Positions 34,156 to 43,343 of a DNA stretch of 64,000 nucleotides are shown piece by piece. Position 1 is the first letter of the stretch; each line of letters opens with the position of its first letter. The DNA comes from Streptomyces gossypii. GTDB taxonomy: Bacteria > Actinomycetota > Actinomycetes > Streptomycetales > Streptomycetaceae. The stretch is taken from NCBI RefSeq assembly GCF_025165795.1, contig NZ_JAJAGO010000013.1:168013-232012 (forward strand), written 5' to 3'. The notes beneath the pieces are model-generated. The model did no database searches and was not told the origin of the DNA. It worked only from the letters and a program-made list of their open reading frames with translations. Position numbers and translations under genes: made by a program.

Positions 34156-35874
34156 ATGACAGCCGACCGGCTCCCGGTCTCCCCGGCCCCGCCTCCGGCC
34201 GTCGTCCGCCCCGGTGAACCGCGGGCGTACGGTCGCGGCATGCCCGCACTCCTGCGCGGCGCCAGGCGCGCGGCCGCAACCGCCGTCACCGGTGCGACAG
34301 CTGCCACCGCCGCGCTGACCGGCCCTGCGCCCGCCGTCGCCGGCGGTGCTCTCCCCGGCGGCGTGCTCGCGCGTACCCGGGGCGACGGCGACCGCGCCGC
34401 CCCCCGCACGTCCGGCCGCCCCCGTCCTGCCGCAGAACGCAACGGTCGTACGCCCCGGGCGCGTACGGGCCGCACCCCCGCTGTCCCCGCCGCGCCCGCG
34501 CCCCGGCGTCCCCCCAAGCGCCCGCCAGGGCGGGAACGCGCCGGGGGCCTGCTCGGACGGTCGCTCACCCGGGCACGGCGGGCCTGGGACCGCCCTCTCA
34601 CGGCCTACTACGTGATCCTGGGCGGGAGCCTCCTGCTCACCGCGCTCGGCCTGGTGATGGTCTTCTCCGCCTCCCAGATCCAGGCCCTGCAGTCCGGTCT
34701 CTCCTCCACCTACTTCTTCCAGAAGCAGCTGGTGGCCGCCGTACTGGGGGCCGTACTGCTGCTGATCGCCTCGCGGATGCCGGTCAGGCTGCACAGGGCT
34801 TTCGCCTATCCGCTGCTGGCCGGTTCCGTCTTCCTGCTCTGCCTGGTCCAGGTACCGGGCGTAGGGCGCTCGGTCAACGGCAACCAGAACTGGATCCATC
34901 TCGGCGGCCCCTTCCAGCTCCAGCCCAGCGAGTTCGCGAAGCTCGCCCTGGTGCTCTGGGGTGCGGACCTGCTGGCCCGCAAGGGCGACAAACGGATGCT
35001 GACGCAGTGGAAGCACATGCTGGTGCCGCTGATTCCGGTCGCGTTTCTGCTGCTGGGGCTCATCATGCTCGGCGGCGACATGGGCACCGCGATGATTCTC
35101 ACCGCGATCGTCTTCGGCCTGCTCTGGCTGCTCGGTGCCCCCACCCGGCTGTTCGCCGGGGTGCTGGCCGCAGCCGTCACCATCGGCGCTCTGCTGGTCG
35201 TCAGCAGCCCGAACCGCATGGCGCGGCTGGAGTGCCTCGGCGCGACCGACCCGGGGCCCAGCGACCAGTGCTGGCAGGCCGTGCACGGGATCTACGCGCT
35301 GGCCTCCGGCGGCTGGTTTGGTTCCGGGCTCGGTGCGAGTGTGGAAAAGTGGGGTCAACTCCCCGAACCTCACACCGACTTCATCTTCGCCGTGACGGGC
35401 GAGGAATTGGGTCTGGCGGGGACGCTGTCGGTGCTGGCTCTCTTCGCGGCTCTAGGCTATGCGGGTATCCGCGTGGCCGGACGCACGGAGGACCCCTTCG
35501 TCAGGTATGCCGCGGGGGGCGTGACGACCTGGATCACGGCGCAGGCCGCGATCAACATCGGTGCGGTGCTCGGCCTGCTGCCGATCGCCGGTGTCCCGCT
35601 CCCGCTGTTCTCCTACGGAGGTTCCGCCCTGCTGCCGACGATGTTCGCCATCGGGTTGCTGATCGCTTTCGCGCGTGGCGATCCCGCTGCTCGAACGGCA
35701 CTGGCCAGGCGGCAGCCCGTACTCTTCGGCAAGGTCGGCAAGTCCGGGAAGACCGGTGAGCCGTCCAAGCCTGGTAAGGCTGGCAGGAGTGCCGAGGCCG
35801 GCGGGGGCCGGGCTGGGGTGAGATGGATGACGATGAGACGGCGCGCCGATCGGCGCCCGTCCGGAGAGCGGTGA
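34156..35874 (+). CDS. ftsW: Septal peptidoglycan polymerase FtsW with a long N-terminal extension
   Basis: SEDS-family glycan polymerase paired with FtsI. The membrane part begins near residue 148 (YYVILGGSLLLTALGLVMVFS) and shows SEDS blocks NGNQNWIHLGG, QPSEFAKLALVLW, GGDMGTA, PEPHTDFIFAVTGEELG and PLPLFSYGGSALL. The first 145 residues are a Pro/Ala/Arg-rich, probably disordered extension, far longer than in most bacteria. The C-terminal tail (about 515-572) has GK-x-GK-type basic repeats. The ATG at 34156 has GGGGAGGAG ten bases upstream, so the extension is likely translated. Confidence 0.95.
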   Translation: MTADRLPVSPAPPPAVVRPGEPRAYGRGMPALLRGARRAAATAVTGATAATAALTGPAPAVAGGALPGGVLARTRGDGDRAAPRTSGRPRPAAERNGRTPRARTGRTPAVPAAPAPRRPPKRPPGRERAGGLLGRSLTRARRAWDRPLTAYYVILGGSLLLTALGLVMVFSASQIQALQSGLSSTYFFQKQLVAAVLGAVLLLIASRMPVRLHRAFAYPLLAGSVFLLCLVQVPGVGRSVNGNQNWIHLGGPFQLQPSEFAKLALVLWGADLLARKGDKRMLTQWKHMLVPLIPVAFLLLGLIMLGGDMGTAMILTAIVFGLLWLLGAPTRLFAGVLAAAVTIGALLVVSSPNRMARLECLGATDPGPSDQCWQAVHGIYALASGGWFGSGLGASVEKWGQLPEPHTDFIFAVTGEELGLAGTLSVLALFAALGYAGIRVAGRTEDPFVRYAAGGVTTWITAQAAINIGAVLGLLPIAGVPLPLFSYGGSALLPTMFAIGLLIAFARGDPAARTALARRQPVLFGKVGKSGKTGEPSKPGKAGRSAEAGGGRAGVRWMTMRRRADRRPSGER

Positions 35875-35880
35875 ATTTCG

Positions 35881-36975
35881 GTGCATGTCGTACTCGCCGG
35901 CGGGGGGACCGCCGGCCACATCGAGCCCGCGCTCGCCCTCGCGGACGCCCTGCGCAGGCAGGACCCGACCGTGGGCATCACGGCCCTCGGCACGGAGCGC
36001 GGGCTCGAGACCAGACTCGTCCCCGAGCGGGGTTACGAGCTGGGACTGATTCCGGCGGTGCCGCTGCCGCGCAAACCCACCCCGGAGCTGATCACCGTCC
36101 CGGGGCGGCTGCGCGGCACGATCAAGGCCGCGGAGCAGATCCTGGAACGCACAAAGGCGGACTGCCTGGTGGGCTTCGGCGGCTATGTGTCGCTGCCCGG
36201 CTATCTGGCCGCGAAGCGGCTGGGGGTGCCGATCGTCGTGCACGAGGCCAACGCCCGGCCGGGCCTGGCCAACAAGATCGGATCGCGCTACACGCGCATG
36301 GTCGCGGTCTCCACCCCGGACAGCAAGCTGCGGCACGCCCGCTACATCGGCATCCCGCTGCGGCGTGCCATCGCCGTTCTCAACCGGGGGGCGGTGCGGG
36401 CCGAGGGGCGGGCCGCCTTCGGGCTCGACCTCAACCTGCCGACGCTGCTGGTCACCGGCGGGTCACAGGGCGCGCGCAGGCTGAACGAGGTCGTGCAGTC
36501 GGTCGTCCCCCAGCTTCAGCGCTCCGGCATCCAGGTCCTGCACGCGGTGGGTCCGAAGAACGAACTGCCCCAGCTCGACCATATGCCCGGGATGCCGCCC
36601 TATGTGCCGGTACCGTACGTGGACCGGATGGACCTGGCGTACGCAGCGGCCGACATGATGCTCTGCCGTGCGGGTGCGATGACCGTCGCGGAGCTGTCGG
36701 CCGTCGGGCTGCCCGCCGCGTACGTCCCGCTGCCGATCGGCAACGGCGAGCAGCGGCTCAACGCCCAGCCGGTCGTGAAGGCCGGAGGCGGGCTGCTCGT
36801 CGACGACGCCGACCTGACGGCCGACTGGATCAGGAGCAACGTGCTCCCGGTGCTCTCCGACCCGCACCGGCTGCATGACATGGCGCGTGCCGCCGCCGAG
36901 TTCGGCCGCCCGGACGCCGACGAGTTGCTGGTCGGCATGGTGCACGAGGCGATCGCAGCACGCCGGCAGGGCTGA
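35881..36975 (+). CDS. murG: UDP-GlcNAc:lipid I N-acetylglucosaminyltransferase MurG
   Basis: Makes lipid II on the inner face of the membrane. The 364 residues carry VLAGGGTAGHIEPALA (G-loop 1), GFGGYVSLPGYLAA, HEANARPGLANKI, TGGSQGARRLNE and RAGAMTVAEL...NAQPVVKAGGG. GTG at 35881 is 6 bases after the ftsW stop, with GGAGAG inside the end of ftsW. Confidence 0.97.
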   Translation: MHVVLAGGGTAGHIEPALALADALRRQDPTVGITALGTERGLETRLVPERGYELGLIPAVPLPRKPTPELITVPGRLRGTIKAAEQILERTKADCLVGFGGYVSLPGYLAAKRLGVPIVVHEANARPGLANKIGSRYTRMVAVSTPDSKLRHARYIGIPLRRAIAVLNRGAVRAEGRAAFGLDLNLPTLLVTGGSQGARRLNEVVQSVVPQLQRSGIQVLHAVGPKNELPQLDHMPGMPPYVPVPYVDRMDLAYAAADMMLCRAGAMTVAELSAVGLPAAYVPLPIGNGEQRLNAQPVVKAGGGLLVDDADLTADWIRSNVLPVLSDPHRLHDMARAAAEFGRPDADELLVGMVHEAIAARRQG

Positions 36976-37014
36976 ACGGGCTGCTGCCCGGTGTGAGAAG
37001 GCAGGGAAGGAAGC

Positions 37015-37851
37015 GTGGCCGGACCGACGAAGACCGCCGACCGGCAAGGGCGTGCGAGCGGGCACCCTCCGCGCCCCGCCCGCGCCTCCCGCACACCGGG
37101 CACACCGGGTGCTCCGTCCACGCGCCGGGCCCGGTTCCGCTCCCGGCTGCCGGGCCGGCGCACCGTGGTGATCCTGCTCGCCCTGGCACTGCTGCTCGGC
37201 GGGTTCGGGGCCTGGGCGCTCTACGGTTCGAACTGGCTTCGGGTCGAACATGTCTCGGTCAGCGGCGCACGGGTGCTGACGGAGGAACAGGTCCGCGAGA
37301 CGGCCGACGTACGGCTCGGCTCTCCACTCGCCTCGGTCGACAAGGACGCGGTCGAGCGGCGGCTGCGTCGCGGACTCCGGCGGATCGACAGCGTGGAGGT
37401 CGTGCGGTCCTGGCCGCACGGAGTCGGCCTGAAAGTGACGGAGCGAAAGACGGCGGCAGTCCAGAAGGAAGCCGGAGAATACGTCGAAGTGGACTCCGAA
37501 GGGGTGCGTTTCGCCACGGTCGACAAGCGGCCCGAGGGCGTTCCGCTTCTGGACATGGAGGCACGGCAGTCGGCCGGTCTCCGCCACTTCGGGGCGGACC
37601 GGCTCCGCCGTGCGGCGGTGCGGGTCGCCACTTCCGTGCCAGAATCCGTAGCCCCGCACCTGAGGTCCGTCCGGGTCCGCTCCTACGACTCCATCACTCT
37701 GGTGTTGACTCAGGGCCGTACGGTGCGGTGGGGGAGCAGTGCGCGCGGCGCCGCGAAGGCGAAGTCGCTCACCGCGCTGATGAAAGCGGCCGGAGACGCC
37801 GGTCACTTCGATGTCAGCGTGCCCAGCGCCCCTGCGGCCGAACGGAGTTGA
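37015..37851 (+). CDS. ftsQ: Cell division protein FtsQ
   Basis: A 278-residue bitopic protein: Pro/Arg-rich cytoplasmic region (1-49), one membrane helix (about 50-69), a POTRA domain starting near residue 75 (LRVEHVSVSGARVLTEEQV) and the FtsQ domain with WPHGVGLKVTERKTAAV. It links FtsL and DivIC to the divisome. GTG at 37015 with AAGGAAG upstream, 39 bases after murG. Confidence 0.94.
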   Translation: MAGPTKTADRQGRASGHPPRPARASRTPGTPGAPSTRRARFRSRLPGRRTVVILLALALLLGGFGAWALYGSNWLRVEHVSVSGARVLTEEQVRETADVRLGSPLASVDKDAVERRLRRGLRRIDSVEVVRSWPHGVGLKVTERKTAAVQKEAGEYVEVDSEGVRFATVDKRPEGVPLLDMEARQSAGLRHFGADRLRRAAVRVATSVPESVAPHLRSVRVRSYDSITLVLTQGRTVRWGSSARGAAKAKSLTALMKAAGDAGHFDVSVPSAPAAERS

Positions 37852-38090
37852 CGCAAATACGTGCAGGCCAGCACCCTGGATGGCTACTGCCCGGTCTGAT
37901 CACATAGGGTGAAAAGAAAAACGGGAGGTTCGGCGTGTTCGTTGAACACCCAGCACTTGTCGACTTAGTGTCCGTTGCGAAGACTCCAAGAAGTCCAGGC
38001 ACTGGTAACCCTAAACTTCACAGTTAGGGTTCGGGTCGGCATACGGACCGCCCCACAGGGATACGTAACTCGAGGCGAGAGGCCTTCGAC
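37852..38090 (+). promoter_or_regulatory. ftsZ promoter region with two inverted repeats
   Basis: The 239-bp gap contains GTGTTC-GTT-GAACAC (37935-37949), a WhiA-type GACAC word on the minus strand (37968-37972), and AACCCTAA-N9-TTAGGGTT (38007-38031). In S. coelicolor, ftsZ is known to have several promoters in this gap, including a sporulation-specific one. I cannot place the start points with certainty, and the repeats are only candidate regulator sites. Confidence 0.6.
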
Positions 38091-39317
38091 GTGGCAGCAC
38101 CGCAGAACTACCTCGCAGTCATCAAGGTCGTCGGTATCGGCGGCGGTGGCGTGAATGCCATCAACCGGATGATCGAGGTCGGTCTCAAGGGCGTCGAGTT
38201 CATCGCGATCAACACCGATGCGCAGGCCCTGTTGATGAGCGACGCCGATGTCAAGCTCGATGTGGGCCGCGAGCTGACTCGCGGCCTCGGCGCGGGCGCC
38301 AACCCCGATGTCGGCCGCAAGGCCGCCGAAGACCACCGTGAGGAGATCGAGGAGGTCCTCAAGGGGGCCGACATGGTCTTCGTCACGGCGGGCGAGGGCG
38401 GCGGCACCGGCACCGGCGGCGCCCCCGTCGTCGCGAACATCGCACGCTCGCTCGGCGCGCTGACGATCGGCGTCGTCACCCGTCCGTTCACCTTCGAGGG
38501 CCGTCGCCGCGCCAACCAGGCGGAGGACGGCATCGCCGGCCTGCGCGACGAGGTCGACACCCTCATCGTCATCCCCAACGACCGGCTGCTCTCCATCTCG
38601 GACCGCCAGGTGAGCGTGCTCGACGCGTTCAAGTCGGCGGACCAGGTGCTGCTGTCCGGTGTGCAGGGAATCACCGATCTCATCACCACCCCCGGTCTGA
38701 TCAACCTCGACTTCGCGGACGTCAAGTCCGTGATGTCCGAGGCGGGCTCCGCGCTGATGGGCATCGGCTCCGCCCGCGGCGATGACCGGGCGGTGGCCGC
38801 GGCCGAGATGGCGATCTCCTCGCCGCTTCTGGAGGCGTCCATCGACGGCGCCAGGGGGGTGTTGCTGTCCATCTCGGGCGGTTCGGATCTCGGTCTCTTC
38901 GAGATCAACGAGGCCGCCCAGCTGGTCAGCGAGGCAGCTCACCCGGAGGCGAACATCATCTTCGGAGCCGTCATCGACGACGCTCTGGGAGACGAGGTCC
39001 GGGTCACCGTCATCGCGGCCGGCTTCGACGGCGGCCAGCCGCCGTCCAAGAACCGCGACAAGGTCCTCGGGGCGTACTCGAGCCGGGACGAAGGAGCCGC
39101 CGCACCGCCCCGCTCCACTCCTGACGCCGACACCGGCCGCGAGCGGCCGACCCTCGGTGTGCTCAGCCCGCGCGAGGAGGAGACCGCACCGGTGGCCGAC
39201 TCCTCCCCGGCCGGCGGGGAATCGGGCCCGCCTCCCGCTCCGCCGCAGGTGCCGTCGGCCCGTCCGTACCAGGACAGCCAGGCGGAGGAGCTGGATGTGC
39301 CGGACTTCCTGAAGTGA
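38091..39317 (+). CDS. ftsZ: Cell division GTPase FtsZ
   Basis: Tubulin-like GTPase forming Z-rings and sporulation ladders. The 408 residues include the nucleotide-binding GIGGGGVNAINRM, the signature GEGGGTGTGGAPVVA, the T7 loop NLDFADVKSVM and the conserved C-terminal peptide ELDVPDFLK after a Pro-rich linker. GTG at 38091 gives the typical MAAPQNYLAVIKVVG start. No ftsA gene is present, as is normal in actinobacteria. Confidence 0.98.
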   Translation: MAAPQNYLAVIKVVGIGGGGVNAINRMIEVGLKGVEFIAINTDAQALLMSDADVKLDVGRELTRGLGAGANPDVGRKAAEDHREEIEEVLKGADMVFVTAGEGGGTGTGGAPVVANIARSLGALTIGVVTRPFTFEGRRRANQAEDGIAGLRDEVDTLIVIPNDRLLSISDRQVSVLDAFKSADQVLLSGVQGITDLITTPGLINLDFADVKSVMSEAGSALMGIGSARGDDRAVAAAEMAISSPLLEASIDGARGVLLSISGGSDLGLFEINEAAQLVSEAAHPEANIIFGAVIDDALGDEVRVTVIAAGFDGGQPPSKNRDKVLGAYSSRDEGAAAPPRSTPDADTGRERPTLGVLSPREEETAPVADSSPAGGESGPPPAPPQVPSARPYQDSQAEELDVPDFLK

Positions 39318-39327
39318 TCGGCCGGCA

Positions 39328-40110
39328 GTGATAGCAAAGTACGACACAGCGAGCGGCGCCCACTTCGCCTCCACCGACCGGTGGGGCGGGGTGAGCGCCG
39401 CTCCTCGTGCGACCCTCAATCTCGGCGGCGCGGTCGGCGACGACCCGGCGTCCGTAGGGGAGAACCGTGCGCGGGCGGCTGCCGCGCTGGGCCTCGATCC
39501 CGCCCGGGTCGTCTGGATGAACCAGGTGCACGGGCGGGAAGTCGCCGCCGTGCGGGAGCCGTGGGCCGGCGCGGGCGATCCGGTGGACGGAGTGGTCACC
39601 GCGCGGCGCGGGCTCGCGCTGGCGGTGCTCACCGCCGACTGCACCCCCGTGCTGCTCGCCGATCCGTCCGCCGGGGTCGCGGGCGCCGCGCACGCCGGCC
39701 GGCCCGGACTGGCCGCCGGAGTGGTGCGGGCGACGGTCGAAGCGATGACGCGCCTCGGCGCCGACCCGGCGCGCATCGAGGCGCGCACCGGCCCGGCCGT
39801 GTGCGGGCGCTGCTATGAAGTACCGGCGGCCCTGCGCGATGCGGTCGCCGAGGTGGTGCCCGAGGCGTACGCCACCACGAGTTGGGGTACTCCGGCGCTC
39901 GACATGGCGGCGGGCGTGCGCGCCCAGCTCGCGGCGATGGGTGTCACAACCCTGGAACAGTCCACGGTCTGCACGAAGGAGTCAGCCGACCACTTCTCCT
40001 ACCGACGGGACAAGAACACCGGGCGACTTGCGAGCTATGTCTGGCTCGACGCTCCCGGATCCGCCCGCCTCGCCGAGGCTGGTTCCGACCGCGAAGAGGG
40101 TGCCGAGTGA
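39328..40110 (+). CDS. pgeF: Peptidoglycan editing factor PgeF (YlmD, multicopper oxidase-like fold)
   Basis: A 260-residue protein of the YfiH/YlmD family. It shows VVWMNQVHGREVA, LTADCTPVLLADP, GAAHAGRPGLAAGVV and GPAVCGRCYEVP, which hold the His/Cys metal ligands, and a late EQSTVCTKESADHFSYRRDKNTGR. Relatives hydrolyse wrongly linked muropeptide precursors or act on purine nucleosides. GTG at 39328, 10 bases after ftsZ. It overlaps the next gene by 4 bp (GTGA). Confidence 0.92.
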   Translation: MIAKYDTASGAHFASTDRWGGVSAAPRATLNLGGAVGDDPASVGENRARAAAALGLDPARVVWMNQVHGREVAAVREPWAGAGDPVDGVVTARRGLALAVLTADCTPVLLADPSAGVAGAAHAGRPGLAAGVVRATVEAMTRLGADPARIEARTGPAVCGRCYEVPAALRDAVAEVVPEAYATTSWGTPALDMAAGVRAQLAAMGVTTLEQSTVCTKESADHFSYRRDKNTGRLASYVWLDAPGSARLAEAGSDREEGAE

Positions 40111-40826
40111 CCGATCGCAAGGCCGAGCTGGCCGACAACCTCGCCCGGGTGGAGGAGCGCGTGGCCCGCGCGTGCAGCACGGCGGGGCGCAGACGCGAGG
40201 ACGTCACGCTGATCGTGGTCACCAAGACCTACCCGGCGAGTGATGTGCGGCTGCTCGCCGAACTCGGCGTGCTGCACGTCGCGGAGAACCGGGACCAGGA
40301 TGCCGCCCCGAAGGCGGCCGCCTGCGCGGACCTGCCCCTGGACTGGCATTTCGTCGGCCAGTTGCAGACCAACAAGGTGCGATCGGTGACCGATTACGCC
40401 AGTTTCGTGCACTCCGTCGACCGGCCTCGTCTGGTCACCGCTCTCTCCGGAGCGGCGGTCCGGGCCGGCCGGGAAACCGGATGTCTGATCCAGGTAACCC
40501 TTGACGGTGAATCAGGGGACGTCGGCAGCCGGGGCGGTGCGCCGCCGGAGCGGGTTGCCGACCTGGCGGGCGAGGTGGCGGCGGCCGAAGGGCTGCGGCT
40601 GGCTGGCGTGATGACCGTCGCGCCACTGACCGGCCCCTACGCGGGGCGGCCGGGGGCGGCGTTCGAGGAGCTGTGGGATATCTCAACCCGCCTGCGTGCG
40701 GCCCATCCTGCTGCGAACATGGTGTCTGCCGGGATGAGTGCGGATCTCGAGGAGGCAGTGGCGGCAGGTGCGACACATGTACGCGTCGGCAGTGCGGTAC
40801 TCGGAGTCCGACCGAGGCTCGGGTAA
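40107..40826 (+). CDS. YggS/PROSC-family pyridoxal phosphate homeostasis protein (YlmE)
   Basis: A 239-residue PLP-binding barrel. The Schiff-base lysine is in LIVVTKTYPASDV, and further blocks are VAENRDQDA, DWHFVGQLQTNK, VHSVDRPRLV and the C-terminal SAGMSADLEEAVAAGATHVRVGSA (a phosphate-binding loop). The usual FGENRVQE is altered to VAENRDQD. It lies between pgeF and sepF, as ylmE does in Gram-positive dcw clusters. GTG at 40107 overlaps pgeF. Confidence 0.93.
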   Translation: MTDRKAELADNLARVEERVARACSTAGRRREDVTLIVVTKTYPASDVRLLAELGVLHVAENRDQDAAPKAAACADLPLDWHFVGQLQTNKVRSVTDYASFVHSVDRPRLVTALSGAAVRAGRETGCLIQVTLDGESGDVGSRGGAPPERVADLAGEVAAAEGLRLAGVMTVAPLTGPYAGRPGAAFEELWDISTRLRAAHPAANMVSAGMSADLEEAVAAGATHVRVGSAVLGVRPRLG

Positions 40827-40956
40827 CGTCGCCAAGCAAGTCGGACCACAGCAGAATATATGGTCATTCCCATCAAATTGGACAGATGGGAAGGCCGCGT
40901 GGATTCATGGCCCCTGGTGACGGAGCCGATCCACCACAGAGCGGAGGACGCAGAGA

Positions 40957-41592
40957 ATGGCCGGCGCGATGCGCAAGATGGCGGTCTACCTCGGCCTCGT
41001 GGAGGACGATGGGTACGACGGCCGGGGCTTTGACCCCGACGATGAGTTCGAGCCCGAGCCGGAGCCCGAACGCGACCGCCGGAGACATCAGCCCCAGTCC
41101 CACCACTCCTTGCAGAAGACCGAACCCGAGGAGCAGGTAAGGGTGATGCATCCGCCGGCCCAGCGGGAGCGTGAACCCACCCCGGCACCGGCAGCAGTTG
41201 CGGAAAGTGGACGAGTCGGGAGGATTGCTCCCGTGTCATCCATCACACCTGAACGTCAGAACCTGGAGAAGAGTGCGCCGGTGATCATGCCCAAGGTGGT
41301 GTCCGAGCGGGAGCCGTACCGGATCACCACACTGCACCCACGGACCTACAACGAGGCCCGTACCATCGGGGAACACTTCCGTGAGGGCACCCCGGTGATC
41401 ATGAATCTGACCGAGATGGATGACACGGATGCGAAGCGACTTGTCGACTTCGCGGCCGGTCTCGTGTTTGGTTTGCACGGAAGCATTGAACGGGTGACAC
41501 AGAAGGTCTTCCTGCTGTCTCCTGCTAACGTCGACGTCACGGCGGAGGACAAGGCCCGCATCGCAGAGGGCGGGTTCTTCAACCAGAGCTGA
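40957..41592 (+). CDS. sepF: Cell division protein SepF
   Basis: FtsZ membrane tether. The 211 residues start with an amphipathic helix (AGAMRKMAVYLGLVED), followed by an acidic, charged linker (about 25-95), then the SepF core with ITTLHPRTYNEARTIGEHF, TPVIMNLTEMDDTDAKRLVDFAAGLVFGL and KVFLLSPANVDV. ATG at 40957 with GCGGAGG upstream; a 130-bp gap before it may hold a promoter. Confidence 0.96.
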   Translation: MAGAMRKMAVYLGLVEDDGYDGRGFDPDDEFEPEPEPERDRRRHQPQSHHSLQKTEPEEQVRVMHPPAQREREPTPAPAAVAESGRVGRIAPVSSITPERQNLEKSAPVIMPKVVSEREPYRITTLHPRTYNEARTIGEHFREGTPVIMNLTEMDDTDAKRLVDFAAGLVFGLHGSIERVTQKVFLLSPANVDVTAEDKARIAEGGFFNQS

Positions 41593-41652
41593 GACGCAGG
41601 ATCAAGGGAAGCGGCCGCAAGGCCACATGAGCCAGGGGAGAGGCAAGCCGGG

Positions 41653-41937
41653 ATGGAGACCGCACTGCAGGTGATCCAGATCGTTTTGTACGTTTTCCTA
41701 CTCGTGTTGATCTTCCGGCTGGTGATGGACTACGTCTTTCAGTTCGCCCGCTCATGGCAACCCGGCAAGGCAATGGTGGTCGTTCTGGAGGCCACCTACA
41801 CTGTCACCGATCCGCCACTCAAGCTGCTGCGGCGGTTCATTCCGCCGCTGCGCTTCGGGGGCGTGGCGCTCGATCTGTCCTTCTTCGTGCTCATGATCAT
41901 CGTCTACATCCTGATCAGCGTCGTGGCCAGGCTGTGA
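41653..41937 (+). CDS. sepG: YggT-family membrane protein (YlmG/SepG)
   Basis: A 94-residue protein with two membrane helices (about 4-27 and 68-92) joined by an amphipathic loop with the family block YTVTDPPLKLLRRFIPPLRFGGVALD. In Streptomyces this protein helps place SepF/FtsZ and shape the spore nucleoid. ATG at 41653 has GGGAGAGG upstream. It lies between sepF and divIVA. Confidence 0.93.
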   Translation: METALQVIQIVLYVFLLVLIFRLVMDYVFQFARSWQPGKAMVVVLEATYTVTDPPLKLLRRFIPPLRFGGVALDLSFFVLMIIVYILISVVARL

Positions 41938-41989
41938 ACGAGCGAGACGGTCTTGCCGATATGCCGACGACTTACGTTGAGGTGAAGAG

Positions 41990-43318
41990 ATGCCACTGAC
42001 CCCCGAGGACGTGCGGAACAAACAGTTCACGACCGTCCGGCTCCGAGAAGGCTATGACGAGGATGAGGTAGATGCCTTCCTCGACGAGGTCGAAGGCGAG
42101 CTGACCAGACTGCTTCGGGAGAACGAGGACCTGCGCGCCAAACTGGCTGCGGCGACTCGTGCTGCTGCCCAGAACCAGCAGCAGGGCGGCATGCGTAAGC
42201 CCGAGCCGCAGGACCGGCCAGGCGGGCCGCCCGTACCCGCCGCCATATCAGGTCCGCAGCCGGTGCCGCCGCAGCAGCAGCACCCGGGTCAGCAGCATCC
42301 GGGTCAGCAGCATCCCGGACAGCAGGGGATGGGTGGACCTCCCCAGCTGCCCGGCGGCCAGCCGCAGCTGCCTCCTGGTCCCGGTGGCCCGCAGGGTGGT
42401 CCGGGCGGACCGCAGGGTGGACCTGTCGGTCCCGGTGGTCCGCAGGGCGGCCCCGGCGGTCCCGGTGGACCCGGTGGTCCGCAGGGCGGGCCGATGGGCG
42501 GTCCCGGAGGCCCTGGCGGCCCCGGGGTTCCGCAGCAGATGCAGGGCGGGCAGATGCCCGGCCAGCAGCACCCGGGCCAGCAGATGCAGGGTCAGATGCA
42601 GGGTCAGATGCCCGGTCAGCAGCAGATGCAGGGCGGCGGTCAGAACAACGACAGTGCCGCACGCGTCCTGTCGCTTGCCCAGCAGACTGCCGACCAGGCG
42701 ATCGCGGAGGCCCGTTCCGAGGCCAACAAGATCGTCGGCGAGGCACGCAGTCGCGCCGAGGGTCTGGAGCGGGACGCCCGCGCCAAGGCCGACGCCCTGG
42801 AGCGGGACGCGCAGGAGAAGCACCGTGTGGCGATGGGCTCGCTCGAGTCCGCACGCGCCACGCTGGAGCGCAAGGTCGAGGACCTGCGCGGCTTCGAACG
42901 CGAGTACCGCACGCGGCTGAAGTCTTACCTGGAGAGCCAGCTGCGCCAGTTGGAGAACCAGGCGGACGACTCGCTGGCCCCGCCGCGCACGCCGGCCACT
43001 GCGTCGCTGCCGCCGTCTCCGTCGATGGCCTCGGCCGGTGCACCCACCGGCGGTGGCGGCTCGATGGGCGGTCACCAGTCGATGGGCGGCAACCAGTCCA
43101 TGGGCGGCAACCAGCCGATGGGCGGTCACTCCGGTCCCGGCGGCGGCCATGGCGGCCACCCGCAGGGCGGCGGCCAGACGTACGGCGGCGGGCAGCAGCA
43201 GATGTCGCCCGCGATGACCCAGCCGATGGCGCCGGTGCGTCCGCAGGGCGGCCCTCAGCCGGTCCAGCAGGCACCGTCACCGATGCGGGGCTTCCTGATC
43301 GACGAGGACGACAACTGA
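41990..43318 (+). CDS. divIVA: Polar growth protein DivIVA
   Basis: Coiled-coil protein that marks hyphal tips and directs apical wall growth. Residues 1-60 are the conserved membrane-binding N-terminus (PLTPEDVRNKQFTTVRLREGYDEDEVDAFL) and first coiled coil. Residues about 62-217 are a long Gln/Gly/Pro-rich insertion with repeated HPGQQ- and GGPQGGP-type units. Residues about 218-325 form the second coiled coil. The tail has SMGGNQ-type repeats and ends in GFLIDEDDN. At 442 residues it is longer than the roughly 400 of S. coelicolor, mainly in the repeat regions. Followed by two hairpins. Confidence 0.96.
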   Translation: MPLTPEDVRNKQFTTVRLREGYDEDEVDAFLDEVEGELTRLLRENEDLRAKLAAATRAAAQNQQQGGMRKPEPQDRPGGPPVPAAISGPQPVPPQQQHPGQQHPGQQHPGQQGMGGPPQLPGGQPQLPPGPGGPQGGPGGPQGGPVGPGGPQGGPGGPGGPGGPQGGPMGGPGGPGGPGVPQQMQGGQMPGQQHPGQQMQGQMQGQMPGQQQMQGGGQNNDSAARVLSLAQQTADQAIAEARSEANKIVGEARSRAEGLERDARAKADALERDAQEKHRVAMGSLESARATLERKVEDLRGFEREYRTRLKSYLESQLRQLENQADDSLAPPRTPATASLPPSPSMASAGAPTGGGGSMGGHQSMGGNQSMGGNQPMGGHSGPGGGHGGHPQGGGQTYGGGQQQMSPAMTQPMAPVRPQGGPQPVQQAPSPMRGFLIDEDDN

Positions 43319-43343
43319 TCAGCCACTGATCGTCGGCACGAAC

